64,000 bases of DNA from JANLVI01 sp031363915 (GTDB lineage Bacteria > Vulcanimicrobiota > Vulcanimicrobiia > Vulcanimicrobiales > Vulcanimicrobiaceae): positions 61,281 through 125,280 of the forward strand of contig JANLVI010000019.1 of the NCBI GenBank assembly GCA_031363915.1, written 5' to 3'. Positions 43,230 to 51,919 of this stretch are shown piece by piece (within the stretch, counting starts at the first letter, position 1; each line of letters starts with the position of its first letter). Made by a program: the position numbers and the translations under genes. Under the pieces are notes generated by a model that saw only the letters and a program-made list of their open reading frames with translations, was not told the origin of the DNA and did not search any database.

Positions 43230-43814
43230 TTGCGTCGTCTTGCTGTCCTGACCACCTTCGCCGTCGCCCTCACCTGCGCACCGGCGCTTGCCGAAACGTA
43301 CGTGGTCGACACCGTACACACCAGCGCCGAATTCACCGTCACGCACTTTGGGCTCGCGCGCGTGAAAGGTATCATCCCGGTGAAATCCGCGACGGTCGTG
43401 ACCGCGCCGGGAAAAGACATCCCGACCTCCGTTGAGGCAACACTCGATGCAACCGGCGTCGATACCCGCAACGACCACCGCGACGCCGATCTCAAAAACG
43501 ATAAGTGGCTCGACACGGCCAAATTTCCGACGATCGACTTCAAGAGCACCTCGGTGGTGCCCGCCGCAGATGGAACGTTCACGATTAACGGGAACCTGAC
43601 GATCCATGGGACGACCAAACCCGTCGCCCTGCTCGCCCATCTCGAGGGCAAAGGCAAGGACGCCCGTGGGAACGATCGCATCGCCTACACCGCCGAGGTC
43701 AAGTTCGATCGCCGCGACTTCGGCATCGCGAATCAAGCCAGTAACGCAGCCGCGCTCGTCGTCGGCAACCAGATCGCGATCAGCATCGAGTTCGAAGGCG
43801 ACGCGAAAAAGTAG
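43230..43814 (+). CDS. YceI-family periplasmic protein
   Basis: 194 residues from a TTG behind GGAG at good spacing. Signal peptide (1-21), then the lipocalin-like YceI pattern YVVDTVHTSAEFTVTHFGLARVKGI, NDKWLDTAKFPTIDFKSTSV and LTIHGTTKPVALLA. Members bind isoprenoid chains or lipids, often linked to stress or acid pH. Single gene next to a truncated DUF1697 frame. Confidence 0.9.
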   Translation: MRRLAVLTTFAVALTCAPALAETYVVDTVHTSAEFTVTHFGLARVKGIIPVKSATVVTAPGKDIPTSVEATLDATGVDTRNDHRDADLKNDKWLDTAKFPTIDFKSTSVVPAADGTFTINGNLTIHGTTKPVALLAHLEGKGKDARGNDRIAYTAEVKFDRRDFGIANQASNAAALVVGNQIAISIEFEGDAKK

Positions 43815-43850
43815 CATCTTCGCGGCGATTGCCGGCGCGCTCGCGCGCTG

Positions 43851-44263
43851 ATGGCCGACCTGCGCGCGCTCTTCGCCGACCTCGGTTTTACCGGTGTCGC
43901 AACCCTGCTCAACAGCGGCAATGTCGTCTTCACCGCCGGAAAAGTCGCCGCCGACTTGGCTGAGATCTTCCGCGAAAATCCGCTCCTCGATATCGCTCGC
44001 GAGCATGCTCGATTGATCGTCACCGACCTGAGCGACCGCTCGATCGGACGAAGCTCATCCCGCTCACGAGATCCGATTGGGGAGACGAGCGCATCGCACT
44101 CGGGCGCCGCGCGGTGTACCTCTGGAGTCCCGCGTGCAGCCTGGAGAGCAAATCAAACGCTGTGGTCGGCAAACTTCTCGGCAGAGCAAACACGAGCCGT
44201 AACTTGGCGACGATCCTCAAACTGCAACCCCTCGTCGCGAGCGAACCTGCAAAAATAAAATAG
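43851..44263 (+). pseudogene. DUF1697 remnant, N-truncated and frameshifted
   Basis: The first frame (from an ATG at 43851) gives MADLRALFADLGFTGVATLLNSGNVVF..., the family middle region, but the usual N-terminal ~25 residues are absent. After about residue 68 the family similarity stops; it resumes in another frame as WGDERIALGRRAVYLWSP, GKLLGRANTSRNLATILKL, ending at a TAG at 44261-44263. So a frameshift near 44040-44075 splits it. Not a working gene unless sequencing error explains the shift. Confidence 0.75.
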
Positions 44264-44283
44264 ACACCATGAGGTGCCTATTT
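44250..44283 (-). terminator. Intrinsic terminator of the NifU-like gene
   Basis: AAATAG-A-CACC-ATGA-GGTG-C-CTATTT forms a nearly perfect stem of 10 pairs (44258-44283). On the minus strand it is followed by TTATTTTTG, a T-rich tail. It may also serve the plus strand. Confidence 0.65.
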
Positions 44284-44303
44284 GCGTTTCGTATCGACTG
44301 GGT

Positions 44304-44834
44304 TTAGTGGAGCTTGATTGTGACCATGCCGTCGGATTCGACGACTTTTGGACCGGCCGCTTCGTCTTGCGAGGTTTTGCCGGTACCGGGAAGATCGGAC
44401 AGCGCGGAAGCAGCGGCAACCGTCGCGCGCGCTTCATCGAGCATCGCATCGGTGATCTTGCCGGTGGCGCGCTTCGCGCGATAATCCTCAATCGCGGCAT
44501 TGAGCGCAAGGCGTGAGCGCTCGGGATAGTCTTTCTTCTTCTCGGGGTAGCCGCCGAGCGCGGCTTCGATATCCGCATCGGTGATCGCGAGCGCCTGATC
44601 GATCGTCTTGCCTTTGGCAAGTTCCACGAGCAAACTGCACGTCGCCGTCCCGAAGCCGCAGCCGGTCGTAAAGTACGAGATGTCCTCGATCACATCGCCC
44701 GGTCCGACTTTGAGAAAGTACGAGTACATATCGCCGCACGAGTCGCTGAAATACTCGCCCGTCGCCATCGGGGCATCCATGGTGCGGAAACCTGTCCGCT
44801 TTTCGACGAGCATCTGAAACTTGGCAAAATCCAC
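44304..44834 (-). CDS. IscU/NifU-like iron-sulfur scaffold, third cysteine missing
   Basis: 176 residues. Two scaffold positions are readable: SCGD (Cys33, Asp35) and TTGCGFGTATCS (Cys59 plus Cys66). The third cysteine that IscU/SufU have near residue 105 is absent; the C-terminal third is instead a helical extension (EDYRAKRATGKITDAMLDEARATVAAASAL). This fits the divergent NifU-N type found beside sms/suf genes. Ends with a Thr/Lys-containing tail. Divergent from nothing; it follows sufR in the same orientation. Confidence 0.82.
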   Translation of the reverse strand: MDFAKFQMLVEKRTGFRTMDAPMATGEYFSDSCGDMYSYFLKVGPGDVIEDISYFTTGCGFGTATCSLLVELAKGKTIDQALAITDADIEAALGGYPEKKKDYPERSRLALNAAIEDYRAKRATGKITDAMLDEARATVAAASALSDLPGTGKTSQDEAAGPKVVESDGMVTIKLH

Positions 44835-44855
44835 GAGGTGGTGTACTCCTAAAGA

Positions 44856-45485
44856 CTAGCTTACTATCTCGAACCGGCACTCGGTGCCGCCGGTTGCGAG
44901 CGACTCTGTCTGCGTCGTCGTCGCGGGGACGTTCTCTTTGAAAATGGTGTGAATGATCGAACACACTTCGGGATGCTCGCCTACGGTCTTTGCGTAGGGG
45001 CAGTTGTGTTCGTGGAGGACGAAGCCGGTCGCAGTCGTCTCGAGCTTCGCCTCGACGCCCGATTCGCGCAGAATCTCAGTCAGCTCCATCACACGCTCGG
45101 GCAAGGCCTTGCCGCCCAGCCGCTCCGCCACGCGTTCTGAGGCGCGCTTGCCCATCGCCGCGAAAATCGATTCGACCGCGGCCTCCCCGCCGGAGGCACG
45201 AACCTCGCGCAACACCGCGTTGAGCATCTTGTCGTACTGCTGCGGAAAAAAGCGCTCAGCGTCGGCCGTGAGCGCAAACTCTTGCGTCGGCTTGGTCTTG
45301 CCGCGGCGCACTGCGTGCCCGGTTACCAGCCCGTCGCGCTCCAGGATGACGAGTTGCTGCCGGATTGCATTGGGCGAGAGGCCAAACTCCTGGGCGAGTT
45401 CGTAGGCCGAAGCACCGTGACGGCCGCGCAGGGCGGCCACGATCTTCCCACGCGTCGTCTCAAAGAAGCGATCTTGCGGATTCAT
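44856..45485 (-). CDS. sufR: SufR-like Fe-S-sensing HTH repressor
   Basis: 209 residues. Winged helix (about 8-75, SAYELAQEFGLSPNAIRQQLVILERDGLV), then a C-terminal domain with Cys162 (HEHNCPY), Cys175 (PEVCSI) and Cys203 (TECRF), the three-cysteine set of SufR that ligates a [4Fe-4S] or [2Fe-2S] cluster. SufR represses suf genes when the cluster is intact. It sits divergently before sufC with 124 bases between, so it likely controls both sides. Start ATG 45485 is preferred over the frame start 24 bases upstream. Confidence 0.88.
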   Translation of the reverse strand: MNPQDRFFETTRGKIVAALRGRHGASAYELAQEFGLSPNAIRQQLVILERDGLVTGHAVRRGKTKPTQEFALTADAERFFPQQYDKMLNAVLREVRASGGEAAVESIFAAMGKRASERVAERLGGKALPERVMELTEILRESGVEAKLETTATGFVLHEHNCPYAKTVGEHPEVCSIIHTIFKENVPATTTQTESLATGGTECRFEIVS

Positions 45486-45609
45486 TCCAGCGTCAACGAT
45501 AGCACGCAATCGGAAGATAGTCCAGGCTTTCCTTGACTTTCTCCCGCAGACGTTTTACGATGGGGGTCGCGTTCAACGCCCTCTCTCGAACGAAGCCAGG
45601 AGCTACCAA
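45486..45609 (+). promoter_or_regulatory. sufC promoter in the sufR-sufC gap
   Basis: A -35 box TTGACT (45533-45538), a 17-base spacer and a -10 box TACGAT (45556-45561) give a near-consensus sigma-70 promoter pointing at sufC, whose GTG follows AGGAG. The minus-strand sufR promoter should lie in the same gap. A SufR operator is expected to overlap but no clear palindrome was identified. Confidence 0.6.
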
Positions 45610-46383
45610 GTGTCGGATCGTGGTCTGCGCATCAAGGATTTACGTGCCAGCGTCGCTGGAAAACAAATTCTCAACGGGATCGACTTGATTGTCGAGCCGG
45701 GCAAAGTCCACGCGCTGATGGGTCCCAACGGCAGCGGGAAATCGACGCTGGCCTTCGCGATGACGGGCCATCCGAACTATGAAATTCTCGGCGGTTCGGT
45801 CACCCTCGACGGCGAGGAGCTGCTGGGCCTGCCCCCCGATAAGCGCGCCAAAGCCGGCCTGTTTCTTTCATTCCAATACCCGGCCGCGATCCCGGGTGTG
45901 AGCGTGGCGAACTTCATTCGCACCGCGCGTCAGTCGGTGAACCCGACCGATCTTCCGCCGGCGAAATTTCGCAAGATGATCTTCGAGATGCTCGACGTGT
46001 TGGATATGGACTCCGCATTCCTGAGCCGTTCGGTCAACGACGGCTTCTCGGGCGGAGAGAAAAAACGCCTCGAAATGCTGCAGCTTGCGATCCTCAACCC
46101 GAAATATGCCGTGCTCGATGAGACGGACTCGGGTCTGGACGTCGACGCACTCGAGTCGGTCGGCAAATCGGTCAGCGCGATGCGGGAAACAGGCGAGGGC
46201 AAAGAAACCGGCTTCCTCATCATCACGCACTACCCGCGTATTCTCCAGCACATCAAAGCCGATGTCGTGCACATCATGATGGACGGACGCATCGTCAAGA
46301 CCGGGGGCCCGGAACTTGCAAACGAGATCGAACGCGAAGGGTACGACAAGATCCGTGAAGAGGTCGCGGGTGGCGTCGCTTAG
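45610..46383 (+). CDS. sufC: Suf ABC-type ATPase
   Basis: 257 residues from a GTG behind AGGAG. Walker A GPNGSGKST (40-48), signature FSGGEKKR and the SufC Walker B variant AVLDETDSGLD are in place. It energises the SufBCD scaffold complex for Fe-S cluster assembly. First gene of the sufC-D-S-U run; its end overlaps the next gene by 14 bases. Confidence 0.96.
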   Translation: MSDRGLRIKDLRASVAGKQILNGIDLIVEPGKVHALMGPNGSGKSTLAFAMTGHPNYEILGGSVTLDGEELLGLPPDKRAKAGLFLSFQYPAAIPGVSVANFIRTARQSVNPTDLPPAKFRKMIFEMLDVLDMDSAFLSRSVNDGFSGGEKKRLEMLQLAILNPKYAVLDETDSGLDVDALESVGKSVSAMRETGEGKETGFLIITHYPRILQHIKADVVHIMMDGRIVKTGGPELANEIEREGYDKIREEVAGGVA

Positions 46384-47659
46384 TCTGGACCCCGTCGGCA
46401 TATCGAGCGAGACGCTCGAACTCTTGTTGGCCGGCGCGTCGCCCGCATTTGGTGCCACCGCGCGCCGCTCGGCGCTTGCGGCATATGAAGCGCTACCATT
46501 TCCAACGGCGTCGTACGGACGATACTGGAAACACGACCTGCACAAGATCGACCTCACGCACGTCGTGACCGGCGCTGCTCCCGCGACCGGCTTTGCCGCA
46601 CCCGAAATTTTCACGAGGGATGCTCGCTCGGCACAGATTGCCTTCATCGACGGCGTCGTTGCGATCGAACTCTCGGATGCACTGCGCGCGCGCGGCGTGA
46701 TCGTGACCGACCTTGCAACGGCGCGCCGCGACCATGCCTCACTGCTCGAAGCTGCGCTCGGTACGACGGTGAACGCCTCAGCCGATAAGTACGCGGCGCT
46801 TGCACTCGCGTTTCAGAATGTGGGCGCATTCGTGTACGTTCCCGCGGGGGTCGCGGTCGATCATCCGATCGTCATTCGCTACGCGGCCGTTGCGAACGAT
46901 GCGTTTCCCTATACGGTGATCTCCGCCGGTGAGAACGCGCGAGTGACCGTCATCGAACAGCTCGTGACGGGTGAGGCACCGCGTTTCATTTGCGGAATCG
47001 CAGAAATCGTCGTGGGAACCCGCGCACGGGTCGACTACGCGATTGTGCAGTCGGCGAACATTCAATCCAAAACGATGATCGCGCGCGGCGCGACCGTCGG
47101 TAGCGACGCCGTCGTGCGTATCGGCCTCGCGGAGCTTGGTTCGGCGCTGACCGTCGATACGCTCAAGGCGCTCGAACATGCCCCCGGCGGACACACCGAC
47201 GTGGCCGGGCTCTTCTTCGCGACGGGCGATCAGCACGTCGATCTCTCGACGCAAGTCGATCACGCCGTCGGCTCGACCACCTCGAACACCATCATCAAGA
47301 GCGCGGCGTCGGATCGCGGCCAAGCCCGGTATCTAGGCAACATCCGCATCCGCAAATCCGCGCACGGCAGTGACAGCTCGCTGCGCGACGATGTGTTGCT
47401 GCTCAGCGAAACAGCCCACGTCGACTCGATCCCCGCGCTCGAAATCGCCGCCAACGACGTCAAAGCCTTTCACGGCGCTACCGTCGGCGCGATCGATGCA
47501 GAACAGCTGTTCTACCTCATGAGCCGCGGCGTGCCGCGCATCGAAGCCGAGCGTTTGATCGCGCTTGGATTCTTCGAACCGGCGATCGCGCAATTTCCCA
47601 CCGAAACCTTGCGCGCGCATCTGCGTGAGGCACTCGAAGCGAAGGTTACCGCGCAATAA
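46370..47659 (+). CDS. sufD: SufD-like scaffold subunit
   Basis: 429 residues from a GTG at 46370. The C-terminal block NDVKAFHGATVGAIDAEQLFYLMSRGV is SufD type: the conserved His in HGAT is kept and no SufB-like CNTYP cluster Cys is seen. Central right-handed beta-helix is recognisable from alternating short strands. SufD pairs with SufB in the SufBC2D complex. No second SufB/SufD homologue is adjacent, which is unusual. Coupled to sufS by an overlapping TAATG junction. Confidence 0.9.
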   Translation: MASLSLDPVGISSETLELLLAGASPAFGATARRSALAAYEALPFPTASYGRYWKHDLHKIDLTHVVTGAAPATGFAAPEIFTRDARSAQIAFIDGVVAIELSDALRARGVIVTDLATARRDHASLLEAALGTTVNASADKYAALALAFQNVGAFVYVPAGVAVDHPIVIRYAAVANDAFPYTVISAGENARVTVIEQLVTGEAPRFICGIAEIVVGTRARVDYAIVQSANIQSKTMIARGATVGSDAVVRIGLAELGSALTVDTLKALEHAPGGHTDVAGLFFATGDQHVDLSTQVDHAVGSTTSNTIIKSAASDRGQARYLGNIRIRKSAHGSDSSLRDDVLLLSETAHVDSIPALEIAANDVKAFHGATVGAIDAEQLFYLMSRGVPRIEAERLIALGFFEPAIAQFPTETLRAHLREALEAKVTAQ

Positions 47660-48909
47660 TGCTCACAGTCGTCGATCCGAAACAAGCCGCGATCGTTGCG
47701 GACTTCCCGATCCTTGCGACGACCACGTCGCGCGGCAAACGGCTTGTCTATTTGGACTCAGCAGCGAGTTCGCAAAAGCCGCAAGTCGTCATCGACTCAC
47801 TCGTCGACTACTACACGAATTACAACGCGAACATCCATCGCGGCGTTTACGAGATCGCCTCGCGCGCGACCGATGCGTTCGAGGGGGCGCGCGAAAAAGT
47901 CGCGCGCTTCATCAACGCGGCAGAATCCGCCGAAGTGATTTGGACGCGCAACACGACCGAAGCGATCAATCTGGTGAGCTTCACCTGGGGGATGGAACAT
48001 CTCAAACCCGGCGATGCGATCCTCGCCTCGGAGATCGAACACCATTCGAACCTCGTGCCGTGGCAGCTTCTCGCAGCCAAAACCGGCGCCCAGCTGCGCT
48101 TGATCCCGGTCGATGCCGTCGGCACGATGCAAATCGACGGGCTCGACTCACTGCTACGCGGCGTGAAGCTCGTTGCGATCTCGCACGTTTCCAACACGCT
48201 GGGTTCGATCGCTCCGCTCGAGATCATCATCGCGAAAGCCCATGCGGTCGGCGCGGTCGTGCTCGTCGATGGTGCGCAATCCGTCCCGCACATGCCGATC
48301 GACGTGCAGGCACTAGACGTTGACTTCTTCGTGGCGAGCGGCCACAAGATGTGCGGCCCCACCGGCATCGGTTTTCTCTACGGCAAGCGCGCACTGCTCG
48401 ATGCGATGCCGCCGTTTCTCACCGGCGGCGACATGATCAGAAAAGTCGGCTACGAGCACAGCACGTTCAACGAACTGCCATGGAAGTTCGAAGCCGGCAC
48501 GAGCAACATCGCCGATGCAATCGCCCTCGGCGTCGCATGCGACTATCTCACCGGCATCGGAATGGGTTGGATCCGTCAGCACGAGATCGCTCTCACGCGC
48601 TACGCGCTCGACCGCATGCTGCCGCTCGTTGCGCGCGGCCTTGCGATCTACGGCCCGCCGAACGCGGAGGACCGCGCCGGCGTCATTTCGTTCAATTTTG
48701 CCGACATCCACGCACATGACATGGCCTCGATCCTCGACACCGAGGGCGTCTGCGTGCGCGCCGGCCACCACTGCACGATGCCGCTGATGGACAAGATGGG
48801 CTGGCCCGCAACCGCCCGCGCCTCGTTCTATCTCTACAATACCGAAGCGGACGTCGACGCGCTGATTTACGCTCTGGAAAAAGCCGCGACGGTTTTTAAA
48901 ATCGCATGA
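47659..48909 (+). CDS. sufS: Cysteine desulfurase, SufS type
   Basis: 416 residues. PLP lysine Lys230 in SGHKMCGPTGIGFLYGK, catalytic Cys372 in RAGHHCTMPL and the type II substrate region AGTSNIADAI are intact. It provides persulfide sulfur for Suf cluster assembly, usually with SufU. Length typical. The stop is followed by an unusual 195-base spacer before sufU. Confidence 0.96.
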   Translation: MLTVVDPKQAAIVADFPILATTTSRGKRLVYLDSAASSQKPQVVIDSLVDYYTNYNANIHRGVYEIASRATDAFEGAREKVARFINAAESAEVIWTRNTTEAINLVSFTWGMEHLKPGDAILASEIEHHSNLVPWQLLAAKTGAQLRLIPVDAVGTMQIDGLDSLLRGVKLVAISHVSNTLGSIAPLEIIIAKAHAVGAVVLVDGAQSVPHMPIDVQALDVDFFVASGHKMCGPTGIGFLYGKRALLDAMPPFLTGGDMIRKVGYEHSTFNELPWKFEAGTSNIADAIALGVACDYLTGIGMGWIRQHEIALTRYALDRMLPLVARGLAIYGPPNAEDRAGVISFNFADIHAHDMASILDTEGVCVRAGHHCTMPLMDKMGWPATARASFYLYNTEADVDALIYALEKAATVFKIA

Positions 48910-49104
48910 TTGTGGCGCGGAGCGCGGCTAGCCGGAGTGTGGCTAGCCGGATTAACTCGTGCCGGATTGTTGCATGCCGGTTGGAAAGGCGCTCCGGCCC
49001 CGCCTGCGCGCGCCCCTCTGCTCCGCAGCGGGGCCTCCGGGACGCTCATCTTGCTGGGGGCGCGATTCCCCAAGGAGGCCCGTAATGGGCATGGTGCTTT
49101 AGCC
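48910..49104 (+). other. 195-base insert between sufS and sufU
   Basis: No coding function is recognised, although the frame into sufU is open. It holds two exact copies of GGCTAGCCGG (48926-48935, 48941-48950), further GCCGG words to 48980, and a hairpin with GGCCCCGC (48996-49003) pairing with GCGGGGCC (49028-49035). An AAGGAGG (49072-49078) precedes the mini-frame MGMVL whose stop is 2 bases before the sufU TTG. Could damp or delay sufU expression. Confidence 0.5.
48926..48950. repeat. Tandem GGCTAGCCGG repeat
   Basis: Two identical 10-mers, each beginning 15 bases after the other, inside the sufS-sufU gap. Each contains the palindrome GGCTAGCC, so each copy may pair within itself or with the other. 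Likely part of a repeat-type element. Confidence 0.7.
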
Positions 49105-49509
49105 TTGGACGATTTTTACAAAGAGTACATCTTAGATCACTATCGCAATCCGCGGAATTTTGGGCATCTGGAGCATCCTACGGCGAAGGCCGAGGATCTC
49201 AATCCGCTTTGCGGCGATACGATTACGATGGAACTCAAAGTGAACGCGGCGGGCATCGTTGAGGACATCGCATTTTCCGGCAAAGGGTGTGCGATCTCGC
49301 AAGCGTCGGCCTCGATGCTGACCGAACTCATTCGCGGCGAGAAGCTCGAAGATGTCGCGAAACTGCAACAGCAAGTCGTGCTCGATAACGTCGGCTTCGG
49401 CATCACGCCCGCGCGCATGAAGTGTGCGATGCTCGGGCTCAAAGTCCTCAAAAGCGCGGCGCTCGGTGAGATCGCGACGTGGCCCGACGAGGCACCACCC
49501 GCGCCATGA
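49105..49509 (+). CDS. sufU: SufU iron-sulfur scaffold/sulfur transfer protein
   Basis: 134 residues from a TTG at 49105. Cys36-Gly-Asp (PLCGDT), Cys62 (GKGCAIS) and Cys107 (RMKCAML) are the three metal ligands of SufU/IscU, all present. SufU takes sulfur from SufS. A longer in-frame start at 48910 would add 65 low-complexity residues with no family match. No good ribosome site is directly upstream of the TTG, unless it is coupled to the mini-frame MGMVL. Confidence 0.88.
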   Translation: MDDFYKEYILDHYRNPRNFGHLEHPTAKAEDLNPLCGDTITMELKVNAAGIVEDIAFSGKGCAISQASASMLTELIRGEKLEDVAKLQQQVVLDNVGFGITPARMKCAMLGLKVLKSAALGEIATWPDEAPPAP

Positions 49510-49829
49510 TCGAGACGGCGCTGCGCCTAGCGGCGGCGATCGTCTGCGACTTTCTGGCTCTTGCAATATGGAACATCGGCACGCGCCCTCCGGCGCAGCT
49601 CATCGCCGATATCCGTAGCGGCGTACGTTCGCGCGCGACGTTCGTGCGTGGCCTTGCGGCGATCCTCTGGGGCACGCTGCTGCTGCTCGTCGGCGTGATC
49701 GCGCTGTCCCCAACCGTTCGCTCCACCGTCCTCGGCTTGGTCGAGGTCTACACGGTTATCGCAGCGCTCGTCCTCGAGCAACTGCTCGGCGCAGACCTAC
49801 GCGCGCGGTTTTCGTTTCTGCGGCGTTAA
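49506..49829 (+). CDS. Small membrane protein, unknown
   Basis: 107 residues from an ATG overlapping the sufU stop (ATGA). Three hydrophobic segments (about 6-22, 52-75, 78-97) with Arg-rich loops between and at the end. No family recognised. Coupled to sufU but its role is unclear. Converges with the lipoprotein gene by a 33-base overlap. Confidence 0.62.
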   Translation: MIETALRLAAAIVCDFLALAIWNIGTRPPAQLIADIRSGVRSRATFVRGLAAILWGTLLLLVGVIALSPTVRSTVLGLVEVYTVIAALVLEQLLGADLRARFSFLRR

Positions 49830-50276
49830 ACTCAAGTGGCGGCCCTCGTCGCACACGTCTTGTACGTCGAAGGCCCGCGCCGCATACGTCACGCGCCCGC
49901 GCGGCGTCTCGATCGTCACATAGACCCGGCGACTATCGACGCCCGCCGTTCGGTTCGTGATCGCGACGTCGCGCACGGTGACGAGAGGCTGGGTGATGCC
50001 GTACTGCTTCGCGGTTTTCGGAAGCGGCAACATCAGGTCGTCCCAGTGCCCGATGACGCCGCCCGAGAGCTTCGTAGTGGCGCGAATCGTCGCCACGTCG
50101 GGGACCGGAAACGTCGCGGGCGCATCGGCGATCGAGCTCACGACGCTCTCCATCGCCGTCACCTTGGGCGCTTTATCCCCGCAGAAGTTGTCGACGGTAC
50201 GCGGACCGCGAATTCGCGGGCCGGTTTGAGCGCACGCGGCAAGAACGAGAACGAGAATGCCAGCTAGGAATCTCAC
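49797..50276 (-). CDS. Uncharacterised lipoprotein
   Basis: 159 residues from a GTG at 50276. The signal peptide ends in a lipobox LAAC, giving a lipidated Cys. The mature part (GDKAPKVTAMESVVSSIADAP, then VVTVRDVAITNRTAGVDSRRVYVTIETPRGRVTYAARAFDVQDVCDEGR) is beta-rich; two Cys could form a disulphide. No family identified. The frame is open upstream but the extension lacks a signal peptide. Confidence 0.65.
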   Translation of the reverse strand: MRFLAGILVLVLAACAQTGPRIRGPRTVDNFCGDKAPKVTAMESVVSSIADAPATFPVPDVATIRATTKLSGGVIGHWDDLMLPLPKTAKQYGITQPLVTVRDVAITNRTAGVDSRRVYVTIETPRGRVTYAARAFDVQDVCDEGRHLSLTPQKRKPRA

Positions 50277-50556
50277 TCGATATTTTTCCACCCTGCAGAG
50301 GGCTCGCCCCGCCCGGTAAAGTCGCAGATGCCACAAATCGGGGCTCGCTATTCCACATCGCGATAAGGAGACGCGGTTTTGATTCCGCAGAGGCAATCCG
50401 AAATTGTTCACCGTGCGTCCTAGGCTCAACGTAAGGAACTTCGGTTCGCCCGGGTTGGCAAAAATCGCAGGGAGTTTCCACGTTTGCTTTTAAATTGAAA
50501 AGCTGTTTCGTGGTGCGAATCCTCGATCGGCTTGTCATCCCTGAAGGGGTCCTGCA

Positions 50557-51804
50557 GTGAACACCTCAGATAAACTCAACCGCGGTAAATTCCTCGGCGG
50601 CACGCTTGCCGCCGGTGCGATGGCGTTCGGCAGCGCGCCGTACGTTATGGCCTCAACCAAAGAGATCGTCATCGGTCTCAACGTCCCGCAATCCGGTTCG
50701 TACTCGGATCAAGGTCAGGATCAGCTTCGCGCGTACAAACTCGCAATCGAAGAGATCAACAAAGCGGGCGGCATCATGGGCATGCAGATCAAAGCGTCTG
50801 TCGGCGACGATCAGACGACGCCCGCCGTGGCAACGGACAACGCACGACGGATGATCGAACGCGATGGCGCGGTGATGATCACCGGCGGCTCGTCGACCGG
50901 TACGGCGAATGCCGTCTCGAGCCTCTGCCAACAGAAGAAAACGATCTTCATGGCGGCGCTCACGCACGGCGACGAACCCACCGACTCGAATTGCCACAAG
51001 CACACGTTCCGCCGCTACATCAACGCGCACATGTCAGCCCGCGCGATGGCGACCGAACTCATCACGAAGTACGGCACCGGCAGATGGTTCCACATCACGG
51101 CCGACTACTCGTGGGGCCATAGCGTCTTCGACAACCTGACCTCGGTCGTCGAACCCAAAGGTGCGAAGACGATCAATAATGTGTTGCTCAAACTCGGCAC
51201 GGCCGACTTCTCGCAGGCGCTCGGTCAGGCGCAAGCGGCGAAGCCCGACGTTCTCGTCATCACCGAGTTCGGCAAAGACATGGTCAATTGCCTCAATCAA
51301 GCCGCGCAATTCGGCTTGACGAAAACGACCAAGATCCTCGTTCCCCTCGCCGATGAGTACATGGCCAAAGGCACGGGCGATAACATGGACAACGTCGTGA
51401 CGACCGCGCCGTTCTACTACAAATACCATGCTGCGAAATACCCAGCCGCGAAGAAATTCGTCAACGCGTTCATGGCCAAGTACGGCTCGCCGCCTTCCAA
51501 CGGCGCGGAGTGCGCGTACACCAGCCTCTACCAGTACAAGATGGCCGTCGAGCGCGCCGGCTCGATCAATCCCGACGCCGTCATCAAGGCCCTCGAAGGC
51601 CACAAATTCCAGGCCACCAAGGGCCCGGAATACTGGCGCGAGTGGGATCACCAGAGCATCAACAGCGTACTCGTCATGGAAGGCATCCCAATGAAGGATC
51701 GCGGCGGCGATGCATTCGCGTTCGCCAAAGTGCTCCAGGAGCACGACGGCGAGTCGGTCGCAATTCCACGCGGCGAGTCCAAGTGCAAGATCGAAGTCGC
51801 ATAA
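50557..51804 (+). CDS. Branched-chain amino acid/amide ABC transporter substrate-binding protein
   Basis: 415 residues from a GTG with AAGGGG upstream. An N-terminal export signal (NRGKFLGGTLAAGAMAFG) with a single Arg-Gly where Tat signals have Arg-Arg. Mature part is a LivK-type periplasmic binding protein (EIVIGLNVPQSGSYSDQGQDQ, INKAGGIMGMQI, DNARRMIERDGAVMITGGSSTG, then WFHITADYSWGHSVFDNL). Ligand may be branched-chain amino acids, urea or an amide. First gene of the liv operon, separated from livH by a terminator-like hairpin. Confidence 0.93.
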   Translation: MNTSDKLNRGKFLGGTLAAGAMAFGSAPYVMASTKEIVIGLNVPQSGSYSDQGQDQLRAYKLAIEEINKAGGIMGMQIKASVGDDQTTPAVATDNARRMIERDGAVMITGGSSTGTANAVSSLCQQKKTIFMAALTHGDEPTDSNCHKHTFRRYINAHMSARAMATELITKYGTGRWFHITADYSWGHSVFDNLTSVVEPKGAKTINNVLLKLGTADFSQALGQAQAAKPDVLVITEFGKDMVNCLNQAAQFGLTKTTKILVPLADEYMAKGTGDNMDNVVTTAPFYYKYHAAKYPAAKKFVNAFMAKYGSPPSNGAECAYTSLYQYKMAVERAGSINPDAVIKALEGHKFQATKGPEYWREWDHQSINSVLVMEGIPMKDRGGDAFAFAKVLQEHDGESVAIPRGESKCKIEVA

Positions 51805-51822
51805 TCGCCCTTCGACCCTGAC

Positions 51823-51858
51823 GAAAACGGGCGTTCGCGAAAGCGGGCGCCCGTTTTC
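51823..51858 (+). terminator. Intra-operon terminator-like hairpin
   Basis: GAAAACGGGCG (51823-51833) pairs with CGCCCGTTTTC (51848-51858), an 11-pair stem with a 14-base loop. Sits between the binding protein gene and the permease genes, a common place for a partial terminator that makes binding protein abundant relative to the permease. Confidence 0.7.
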
Positions 51859-51919
51859 TGCATGAACGCCCCCCTACAAAGACGTACTACCCGCAAACTC
51901 TCATTCCCCGGAGACTCGT

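Noticed and set aside
48910..49104. A 65-residue N-terminal extension of SufU
   Set aside because: Low-complexity Gly/Ala/Leu/Arg sequence with no relation to SufU; SufU usually starts near LDDFYKEYILDHY.
49836..50267. A plus-strand 143-codon frame opposite the lipoprotein
   Set aside because: Antisense Arg/His-rich sequence; the minus-strand frame has a clean lipoprotein signal.
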